IMG/VR virus record: IMGVR_UViG_3300044904_000300
Span: 62,001 to 126,000 of that record
From: a virus
Length of the DNA stretch: 64,000 bases
Strand: one strand, 5' to 3'
This document shows, one piece after another, positions 17,392 to 23,943 of this stretch (position 1 is the first letter of the stretch; each line of letters begins with the position of its first letter). The translations under genes and the position numbers were made by a program. The notes beneath the pieces were generated by a model. That model ran no database searches. It saw nothing but the letters and a program-made list of their open reading frames with translations, and had not been told where the DNA came from.

Positions 17392-17970
17392 ATGCCGACT
17401 GTAACGAAAACGTGGACGTTTGCCAGTAGCATCGAGGGATGGACGGGCAGCTCGTGGGGCTGGAATGTCGATGGAATTGAAAGTAACGATTCCTTCGGGT
17501 CCTATGATCAGATAACCAACGAGTATCCACTAATCAGCCCTGCTGCGACTTGGCGAGACTGGGGTGTGCCGACAAACGCCACCGCGGTCACAGGAATCGA
17601 TATCCTTCATGGAAGCCGCAAGCGGGTGTCGTATGGTAACCTACAGGAATGGGGCGCGGGATTCCAAATTTTTACTGCAGGGTCCTGGCCGACGAGTCCG
17701 GTTTCAGTAACGGGTTCTCCTTTCCAGTTCGGGGCTATTAGTTTGCCGCACATAGGCTACGATAGTGCGTATGTTGATGCCGGAGCCGGCGGACTACCGA
17801 TTGGCGCAGCGTATCAGTCGCCCACGACCTCTGTGCAGCTCTACTTCCAGCTTGAGGTGACGAACAAGGTTACAAAAACCGTCGCGTGGGATGTCTTCTT
17901 CAATAACTTTACGATAGAACTGACCTATACGATTCCTTACACGTTCCCGGCGCTCACGGTGGCTCCATAA
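17392..17970 (+). CDS. Free-standing beta-module protein (fibre accessory)
   Basis: 192 residues. It corresponds to a single copy of the module found twice inside the 991-residue fibre: the opening ATWRDWGVPTNATAVTGID aligns with AWT-LGVP--A-VT, and the closing AAYQSPTTSVQLYFQLEVTN aligns with SYQAAATTVTLRLDGEV. The N-terminus (TWTFASSIEGWTGSSWGW) is aromatic-rich, as in carbohydrate-binding domains. It lies between a fibre gene and gene 13. The role is probably glycan binding or virion decoration; not proven. Confidence 0.65.
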   Translation: MPTVTKTWTFASSIEGWTGSSWGWNVDGIESNDSFGSYDQITNEYPLISPAATWRDWGVPTNATAVTGIDILHGSRKRVSYGNLQEWGAGFQIFTAGSWPTSPVSVTGSPFQFGAISLPHIGYDSAYVDAGAGGLPIGAAYQSPTTSVQLYFQLEVTNKVTKTVAWDVFFNNFTIELTYTIPYTFPALTVAP

Positions 17971-17973
17971 ATA
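17966..17973 (+). promoter_or_regulatory. Late promoter (CATAAATA) for the neck/terminase block
   Basis: CATAAATA whose TAA is the stop codon of the preceding gene. It lies 14 bases before ATG 17988 of gene 13. Confidence 0.65.
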
Positions 17974-17987
17974 CGACGGATAACCCG

Positions 17988-18968
17988 ATGCCTATTCCTA
18001 CAACTCGCGACGAATTCAAAGCGTATTGCCTCCGGGCCTGTGGAGACGGAGTGCTTCAGATCAACGTCACCGACGACCAAGTCGAAGACCGAATGGCTGA
18101 AGCGCTATTCTTCTATCAGCAGTATCACATGGATGCTGTGGAGTCCGTCTACATTCAGCACATGATCACGCCCAGCACGCTTACCCTCACCGATGTGCAG
18201 GGATCGTTTGTGATGAACCAGCGCCTCATCGGGGCCAACTCGCAGTTCAACGCCTTTGTCTATCAGGTCGTCAATACCTCAACGATCACCTACGCAAGCC
18301 TCATTCCAAGCAACACCGCGAACTTCCTTGTCGGAGAGATGGTATTTGGAGCAACCGAGGGAAACGCGAATACCAACGCAAATGCGATCATTAGTAAGGT
18401 AACCCTGGGTGACTATGATAACAACTACATCATAGTAGACCCTTCAGTCATCGGTGTGAAACGCATTTTCGCGCCATTCGACTCCCGCATCTCCGCTGAT
18501 GTGCTGTTTGACCCGCAAAGCCAGTTCAATATGTCGCTCCTGGCGAACTTCACCAGTAGCTCCGTCATTCCGTATTACATCGGTCGAAGCTATCAGCAGC
18601 TCCTCAACGATATGTTCCGAGGACGCCCAGGTATCCGGTTCCAGCGTTTTACAAACAAGGTGTGCCTGGATATCAGCCTGCAAGCGAACCTCCCACCAGG
18701 ATACTTCGTGATCGTGGATGGTGTCGCAGTCTTGGACCCCGAGGAATACCCGCTTATCTGGTCGGACCGCTGGCTTCAACGCTATACTATCGCGTTGATC
18801 AAGCGTCAGTGGGGAACAAACCTCTCCAAGTATAATGGGATCGCGCTCCCCGGTGGTGTGACGCTAGATGGCGCAACGATGTATACCACCGCACAAGCAG
18901 AGTGCGACAAACTGGAAGACGAACTGCGGAATACTTACCAGGAACCACCTATGTTCATCGTAGGATAA
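17988..18968 (+). CDS. gp13: Neck protein gp13
   Basis: 326 residues (T4 gp13 is 309). It forms the head-tail neck, joining the portal vertex after packaging. Family hallmarks include an N-terminal helical segment (TRDEFKAYCLRACGDGVLQI), YYIGRSYQQLLNDMF, and the conserved C-terminal stretch DRWLQRYTIALIKRQWG followed by NLSKYNGIALPGGVTLDG. Genes 14, 15, 16 and 17 follow in T4 order at spacings of one base or small overlaps, so this is one late operon. Start ATG 17988 has a late promoter immediately upstream. Confidence 0.95.
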   Translation: MPIPTTRDEFKAYCLRACGDGVLQINVTDDQVEDRMAEALFFYQQYHMDAVESVYIQHMITPSTLTLTDVQGSFVMNQRLIGANSQFNAFVYQVVNTSTITYASLIPSNTANFLVGEMVFGATEGNANTNANAIISKVTLGDYDNNYIIVDPSVIGVKRIFAPFDSRISADVLFDPQSQFNMSLLANFTSSSVIPYYIGRSYQQLLNDMFRGRPGIRFQRFTNKVCLDISLQANLPPGYFVIVDGVAVLDPEEYPLIWSDRWLQRYTIALIKRQWGTNLSKYNGIALPGGVTLDGATMYTTAQAECDKLEDELRNTYQEPPMFIVG

Positions 18969-18969
18969 C

Positions 18970-19827
18970 ATGGCCCTCAACTCATACTTTAACCAAGTTT
19001 CGTTCGCACCAGAGCAAGCGTTGGTGCAGGACCTTATCGAAGAGGCCATCCAAATCTACGGACATGATGTGTATTACATCCGCAGAGATGTCGTCAATAT
19101 GGACACGCTCATCGGTGAGGACAACTTGCAGAGCTTCAGCGAAGCATGGCCCATCGAGATGTATATAAAGACCCACGATAGTTTCCAGGGCCAGTCGGAG
19201 TTTGTGAGCAAGTTCGGGCTGATCATCGAGGACCGCATCGACTTGTCTGTCTCCATTCGGCGCTTTCATCAGACGGTCCCCAATATGCTTCGCCCCCGCG
19301 AAGGCGACTTGATCTGGATACAGATGTCTCCCGTGTGCCGCTACATCTTCGACATCAGGTTCGTAGAAAACCAGGAACAGATGTATCAGTTAGGAAAACT
19401 CTACACCTACGAACTGCACTGCGAGCGTATGAACTTCTCGCACGAACGAGTGACGACGCCCGAGGTCATTATCAACCAGGGCCCGCAACGGGACGCTTAT
19501 ACTATCGATGTTCTGCTTGGTGCGGGCACGGGTGACTACAACAACGAGGAACAGGTTTATCAAGGTGATAACTACGCGGTGGCGACTGCAACGGGAATGG
19601 TGGTGTCGTGGGATAGCGAAGTGTCGGTGCTCTCGCTGCAGAATATCACCGGAACATTCAGTAATGCTTTGCCAGTTATTGGCGTGGATAGTGGTGCGTC
19701 CTACCTACCATTAGCAACTCCGCTGACGACGCCCATCGCGCACGATCCGATTTCCGACAACCAAGAGCTTCAAACTGATAGCCCCTCTGTGCTTGTGGAT
19801 AGAGGAAAGAACCCGAGATACTCATAA
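18970..19827 (+). CDS. gp14: Neck protein gp14
   Basis: 285 residues (T4 gp14 is 256). With gp13 it completes the neck that accepts the tail. Recognised by ALNSYFNQ at the N-terminus, GHDVYYIRRDVVNMD, the EMYIKTHDSFQGQSEFVSKF region and GDLIWIQMSP. It starts one base after gene 13 and shares TAAATG with gene 15, where its stop TAA is followed directly by the ATG. The extra C-terminal 30 residues beyond the T4 length (DPISDNQELQTDSP...) are family-variable. Confidence 0.95.
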   Translation: MALNSYFNQVSFAPEQALVQDLIEEAIQIYGHDVYYIRRDVVNMDTLIGEDNLQSFSEAWPIEMYIKTHDSFQGQSEFVSKFGLIIEDRIDLSVSIRRFHQTVPNMLRPREGDLIWIQMSPVCRYIFDIRFVENQEQMYQLGKLYTYELHCERMNFSHERVTTPEVIINQGPQRDAYTIDVLLGAGTGDYNNEEQVYQGDNYAVATATGMVVSWDSEVSVLSLQNITGTFSNALPVIGVDSGASYLPLATPLTTPIAHDPISDNQELQTDSPSVLVDRGKNPRYS

Positions 19828-20697
19828 ATGTTTGCGACCTTTGACCATCAACAGCTTCGGCGCTACCTTCTCGCCTTTGGGTCGTTCTTCGACAACATCT
19901 TCGTTGTCCGCTACGACATCACCGGGAAAGAGACGCAGCGCATCCAGGTCCCCATTCAATACGGGCCCAAAGAGAAGTGGTTGCTCCATATCATACAAGA
20001 CCCCGACTTCTTACAGAGTGTCGCGATCACGGTCCCTCGGTTGTCTTTTGAACTAACGAGTATTACCTATGACGGGAGCCGAAAGCTCAATAACCTCAAC
20101 CAGCTTCGCTTCCCCAACCAGAACGGGGAAGCTTCCAAACTCGCCCGCACCTACATCGGCGTCCCATACATCCTCAATTTCAACCTCTCCGCGCTCGTCA
20201 AGTTTCAGACCGATGGGTTCCAAATCGTTGAACAGATCCTCCCCTACTTCACGCCGGACTTGACCTTCGTGATCAATAATGTGCCAGAGCTAGGGATCTC
20301 GGACCAGATCCCGCTCACACTCACGGGAGTCTCCGAGAACGACAACTATGAGGGCGACTTTGAGAAACGACGCATCATCATTTGGTCGATGGACTATACG
20401 ATGAAGGTGTATTTCTACGGTCCCAACAAAGGCCAGGGCCGCATCGAAGAAGTCATCGTGGATGTGTATAATGCTCCATATGACTCACTCAACGAACCCC
20501 CGGAATACTTTGCGACCCAAGATGACGCTTCGACACTCATTACTAACGAACAAGGCGGTCACATCGTCACCGAGAACACCGAGGATGTATTCATTTCAAC
20601 AGACCCGGTTGTGCGAATCGATGTTGTCGCAGACCCGAAAGACCAACAAGCCCAGCCACCCGATGTGAAGGCGAACACCACGATAACTGAATTATGA
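19828..20697 (+). CDS. gp15: Tail terminator / sheath stabiliser gp15
   Basis: 289 residues (T4 gp15 is 272). Gp15 caps the finished tail tube and sheath and binds the neck. Matching features are the N-terminus with RRYLLAFGSFFDNI, the segment RIQVPIQYGPKEKW, and the signature FQIVEQILPYFTPD that is almost identical in the family. The C-terminal 60 residues after the core are acidic and Thr-rich and probably flexible. The stop overlaps the start of gene 16 by four bases. Confidence 0.95.
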   Translation: MFATFDHQQLRRYLLAFGSFFDNIFVVRYDITGKETQRIQVPIQYGPKEKWLLHIIQDPDFLQSVAITVPRLSFELTSITYDGSRKLNNLNQLRFPNQNGEASKLARTYIGVPYILNFNLSALVKFQTDGFQIVEQILPYFTPDLTFVINNVPELGISDQIPLTLTGVSENDNYEGDFEKRRIIIWSMDYTMKVYFYGPNKGQGRIEEVIVDVYNAPYDSLNEPPEYFATQDDASTLITNEQGGHIVTENTEDVFISTDPVVRIDVVADPKDQQAQPPDVKANTTITEL

Positions 20698-21218
20698 TAG
20701 ATGACACTTTGAATACTTTGTTGGGGATTGTTCCCGATGAAGCACTTTCCGACAATACGACACCCACAGACGACGCACTAGCGGTCGTTGATGCCCCCAG
20801 TTTGCCCAAAGTGCTCGAACGGGAACAAACGGCGATCACGGTCCAGTCGACCCCCGTGGACGAAAAACTCGATACGGACTTTGAGTTTGCCCGAGAGAAA
20901 ATGCGGGATCTCATCAAGAAGGGACAGGAAGCTGTCGATTCGGCTATTATGCTTGCGACAAGTGGCGATGCCCCCCGAGCCTATGAGGTGGTGGGGAACA
21001 TGATCGGCGTCATTATCGATGCGAACAAACAACTCATCGACATTCATAAAACGAAACGAGATACACAACAAGTTGGCGCCCCTACGGCCCGTGCAGACGG
21101 TTCTGGTGGCTCTGTGAATATAGACAAAGCAGTATTCGTCGGACGCGCATCTGACCTGCTTCGTGAAATCCGGGCGCTTGCCGCGTCCAAGGTAGATACT
21201 GATGCCGAGAAATCCTAA
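20694..21218 (+). CDS. gp16: Terminase small subunit gp16
   Basis: 174 residues (T4 gp16 is 164). It recognises DNA and regulates the large subunit during headful packaging. The central helical region with DFEFAREKMRDLIKKGQEAV and GDAPRAYEVVGNMIGVIID, followed by NKQLIDIHKTKRD, is the family's coiled-coil oligomerisation core. The N-terminus is acidic and unstructured. It overlaps gene 15 by four bases and gene 17 by 17 bases, the usual translational coupling. Confidence 0.93.
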   Translation: MIDDTLNTLLGIVPDEALSDNTTPTDDALAVVDAPSLPKVLEREQTAITVQSTPVDEKLDTDFEFAREKMRDLIKKGQEAVDSAIMLATSGDAPRAYEVVGNMIGVIIDANKQLIDIHKTKRDTQQVGAPTARADGSGGSVNIDKAVFVGRASDLLREIRALAASKVDTDAEKS

Positions 21219-22161
21219 CCCACAAGGATACAACGGGAACCCCCTACTCCCGCTGCCCAACGCACAGGTCGCCCTTTCCGCAGACGAACTCAAGGAATAC
21301 ATCGCCTGCTCTCAAGACCCTATTTACTTCATCGAACGCTATGTCAAGATCGTCCACGTAGACCGCGGAATCGTCAAGTTCGAATTGTATCCCTTCCAGC
21401 GGGAAATCGTTCAGGCCTTCGAGCACAACCGGTTCGTCATCTGTAAGCTCGCCCGGCAGTCGGGAAAGTCGACCGTCGTGGTCTGCGGATACTTCCTCTG
21501 GTACATCCTGTTTCATACAGATATCAGCGTCGGGTTACTCGCCAACAAAGAGGCGACCGCCATCGAACTGCTCCGTCGTTTGAAACAGAGTTTCGAACTG
21601 CTCCCCGATTTCTTGAAACAGGGCGTCGTCAAGTGGGACCAGAAGCTCATCATGCTCGCCAATAACTCTCGTGTGCGAGCGGAGAGCACCAGCGCGAGCG
21701 CGGTCCGAGGAGACACCTTCAACATTCTGTTCCTCGATGAATTTGCGTTCGTTCCCGAGAACATCGCTCTCGAATTCATGACCTCCGTGTATCCGACTAT
21801 CACATCAGGTAAGACGACGAAAATGTTCATCGTCTCAACCCCCGCGGGATACAACCTGTTCTATAAGATTTGGAATGATAGCGAAGAGGGACGGAACACC
21901 TATACGCGCATGGGCTTCACCTGGCGCGATGTCCCTGGCCGAACGGAAGTAGACGAAAACGGTGTCAACAAATGGGAGAAGGAAACTCGGCAGAATATCG
22001 GTGACATGCAGTTCGAACAAGAGTTTGAATCGGTTGTGGGGTCAACACTTGTCACCATTAGAGATAAGCAAAATGGAACCATTACCACACTACCAATAGT
22101 AAAACTTTATGCCACGTTGTATGATGAACAACTTGGAGACATTCAATTACCGGGTTACTAG
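21202..22161 (+). CDS. gp17: Terminase large subunit gp17, ATPase half fused to an IntN split-intein fragment
   Basis: 319 residues. Residues 1-276 are the packaging ATPase of gp17: Walker A ARQSGKST at 84-91, Walker B ILFLDE ending at D179-E180, and a coupling motif VSTPAG. At residue 277 (base 22030) homology to terminase stops and a 43-residue segment begins SVVGSTLVTIRDKQNGT, which has the block-A pattern of an intein N-terminus with Ser at position 1; it ends at a stop after QLPGY. The matching intein C-half is encoded at 22641, ending SHN before Cys. Joining at E276 and that Cys gives EFE-CSFMGS, the normal terminase sequence. Nuclease activity requires trans-splicing to the second protein. 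Confidence 0.93.
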   Translation: MPRNPNPQGYNGNPLLPLPNAQVALSADELKEYIACSQDPIYFIERYVKIVHVDRGIVKFELYPFQREIVQAFEHNRFVICKLARQSGKSTVVVCGYFLWYILFHTDISVGLLANKEATAIELLRRLKQSFELLPDFLKQGVVKWDQKLIMLANNSRVRAESTSASAVRGDTFNILFLDEFAFVPENIALEFMTSVYPTITSGKTTKMFIVSTPAGYNLFYKIWNDSEEGRNTYTRMGFTWRDVPGRTEVDENGVNKWEKETRQNIGDMQFEQEFESVVGSTLVTIRDKQNGTITTLPIVKLYATLYDEQLGDIQLPGY

Positions 22162-22171
22162 TCTTTGAATG

Positions 22172-22178
22172 CTAAATA
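22172..22178 (+). promoter_or_regulatory. Late promoter of the inserted endonuclease (CTAAATA)
   Basis: CTAAATA with five bases to ATG 22184, so the predicted +1 is the start codon. Confidence 0.7.
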
Positions 22179-22183
22179 GAGGT

Positions 22184-22669
22184 ATGGTAGAAAAAACTTA
22201 CCTCATTTACAAGTTAACTCGGGATGACGGAATGCTTTACATTGGCACAACGGATTCAACCCGATTTAAGAATCGAATGTGCCAACATCGAGGTACCTCC
22301 CGGTTTGTTGGTCATACATTTTCAACAGAGATACTTGCTGAAAATGCAGAAATTGCTATTCTATTACAAGAAGCAGACTTTATAACACAATACAACACAC
22401 TTTCTCCATTTGGGCTCAACCTCACAAAAAGTGGTAAAGGAAGCGGGCACGATTCTCTACATTTTACTACACGGGGATACAAGTTTAGTGAAGAAAGCCG
22501 AAAAAGGATGAGCGAATCTGCTAAACGCCGATGCAAGACCAATCCCCGTTTGGGTTGGTCGCACAGTGAAGAAACAAAAACTCACTGGAGCAAACGACGA
22601 AAGGGCATTCACGCTCGGGCACTTAAAGGAAAAACTATCGATGAGTTTTGTTCTCAATCGACATTATGA
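22184..22669 (+). CDS. GIY-YIG homing endonuclease inside terL
   Basis: 161 residues. The GIY-YIG domain is at the N-terminus: YLIYKLTRDDGMLYIGTTD, followed by FKNRMCQHRGTSRFVGHTF and the Glu-containing ILLQEADFITQYN. A short NUMOD3-like segment (KFSEESRKRMSESAKRR) follows, then a basic tail. ATG 22184 is preferred over 22169 because of the domain start and the late promoter spacing. Its last 29 bases overlap the IntC-terminase gene, which favours coupled expression of the downstream half. Its likely target is an intact terL allele. Confidence 0.88.
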   Translation: MVEKTYLIYKLTRDDGMLYIGTTDSTRFKNRMCQHRGTSRFVGHTFSTEILAENAEIAILLQEADFITQYNTLSPFGLNLTKSGKGSGHDSLHFTTRGYKFSEESRKRMSESAKRRCKTNPRLGWSHSEETKTHWSKRRKGIHARALKGKTIDEFCSQSTL

Positions 22670-23843
22670 AATTTTAACTCCGGATGGATTCCGGTCTTTT
22701 GTTGGATTACACTGTATTCAACAATCGACTATTAGTGTATTTACCCGAAGTGGTCGTATTCTTACTGGTAGTGCCAAGCATCGCATCTTAACTCCCAATG
22801 GATTCACAATTCTTGGTAACCTTATAGTTGGTGATTATGTTCAAACTCTGTTCGGCCTCGATTGTGTTGAGCGTCTTACATCTTATGAAGAAATAACAAA
22901 TCTATACGACCCCATTGATGTTGACCATCCAGAACAGGCGTTTTATACTGATGAAATTATTTCACACAATTGTTCATTCATGGGGTCTGCGAACACGCTG
23001 ATTCCCGCGCACAAGCTCGCGATGCTGGGCTACAAGGAACCTATTGAGACGAGGGGCGACCTCAAAATCTATACCCGTCCAGTCAAGGCGACAGACGAAG
23101 GGCCCTCGCACGTCTATCAGATCACCGTGGATATCGGAATGGGACAGGGCTTGGATTACTCGGTCATCAACGTCACAGACATTTCCGAGAACCCATTTCG
23201 GCAAGTGGCGATCTGGCGAAACAACTCGCTTTCCGCTACGATGCTCGCACCCATCATTCGGGACATCGGGCAGTATTACAATAATGCGTTTGTCATGATG
23301 GAAATTAACCTTGAGGGACATGCAGTTGCCGAAATGCTCCATAACGAGCTTGAGTATCCGGGGGTCATGACGGTAACTCCACACCCCAAGAAGGGACAGC
23401 ATCTCTCGGGGGGTTTTGGGCTGAAGTCCCGCTTTGGCTTGAAGATGTCGGAAGCCACCAAGCGCATCGGGTGTTCCGGGCTCAAGACACTTTTTGAGCA
23501 GGATAAGTATATCGTTAATGACTATCAGACGCTCCGCGAACTGACAACCTTTGTGGTCCATAACAAGACCTATCAGGCAGAAGTCGGAAACCACGATGAT
23601 ATTGTCATGACCTTGGTGCTCCTGGGTTGGCTCACGCTTCAGCTTCGTTACGAGGATTACGTGGGTCTCTCGATGCGAAAGCTGCTCATGGACCGAGGCG
23701 AAACGCTAACATTCGATACTCCCGCACTTGGACACATGGGCGACTTGGAGCAAACGCCTGTTGTCGGACTGACGCAAGGGGGAATTGAGATCATCGATGA
23801 CCCGGATTTCTGGAGAGAACAAGAGGACACTTCGTGGTTATAA
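22641..23843 (+). CDS. gp17: IntC split-intein fragment fused to gp17 nuclease half
   Basis: 400 residues from ATG 22641, chosen because it is preceded by AAAGGA at about ten bases and just precedes the intein fold. Residues 1-110 are IntC: HYEILTPDGFRSFVG, the TxxH-like block GSAKHRILT, GNLIVGDYV, and the C-terminal block YTDEIISHN. Residue 111 is Cys, starting CSFMGSANTLIPAHKL, the conserved terminase sequence after the splice point. The rest is the RNase-H-like packaging nuclease with acidic residues in VDIGMGQGLDYSV, MMEINLEGHAV and NHDDIVMT. A terminator follows directly at 23849. Confidence 0.92.
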   Translation: MSFVLNRHYEILTPDGFRSFVGLHCIQQSTISVFTRSGRILTGSAKHRILTPNGFTILGNLIVGDYVQTLFGLDCVERLTSYEEITNLYDPIDVDHPEQAFYTDEIISHNCSFMGSANTLIPAHKLAMLGYKEPIETRGDLKIYTRPVKATDEGPSHVYQITVDIGMGQGLDYSVINVTDISENPFRQVAIWRNNSLSATMLAPIIRDIGQYYNNAFVMMEINLEGHAVAEMLHNELEYPGVMTVTPHPKKGQHLSGGFGLKSRFGLKMSEATKRIGCSGLKTLFEQDKYIVNDYQTLRELTTFVVHNKTYQAEVGNHDDIVMTLVLLGWLTLQLRYEDYVGLSMRKLLMDRGETLTFDTPALGHMGDLEQTPVVGLTQGGIEIIDDPDFWREQEDTSWL

Positions 23844-23848
23844 TGGAG

Positions 23849-23870
23849 AAACCGGCGGCATCCGGTTTTT
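23849..23870 (+). terminator. Intrinsic terminator after terL
   Basis: Perfect 7-bp stem AAACCGG/CCGGTTT with a six-base loop, running into five T residues. The next base begins the CTAAATA late promoter for the sheath gene, so terminator and promoter are fused end to end. Confidence 0.8.
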
Positions 23871-23877
23871 CTAAATA
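23871..23877 (+). promoter_or_regulatory. Late promoter of the tail sheath gene (CTAAATA)
   Basis: CTAAATACAGG directly after the terminator T-run. The leader to ATG 23944 is about 60 bases. Confidence 0.7.
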
Positions 23878-23943
23878 CAGGAGTAACTACCGCAGCGTCG
23901 TGGTAGGCGAAATTTCCAAACCTCTATTGAAGGGGACTCACAC

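Larger units (their letters stand above)
22030..22970 (+). mobile_element. Atypically split intein plus GIY-YIG gene interrupting terL
   Basis: A 941-base insertion between the ATPase and nuclease halves of gp17. It encodes a 43-residue IntN (first residue Ser), a stop, a late promoter, a GIY-YIG endonuclease, and a 110-residue IntC (22641-22970) ending in the canonical His-Asn, followed by Cys +1. The very short IntN and long IntC are the arrangement known for the metagenomic AceL-TerL intein. The placement of an endonuclease gene between the halves matches the 'fractured gene' type. Confidence 0.88.

Noticed and set aside
21320-21330. Minus-strand TAAATA inside the terminase gene
   Set aside because: Within conserved coding sequence, with no gene downstream on that strand; a chance match.
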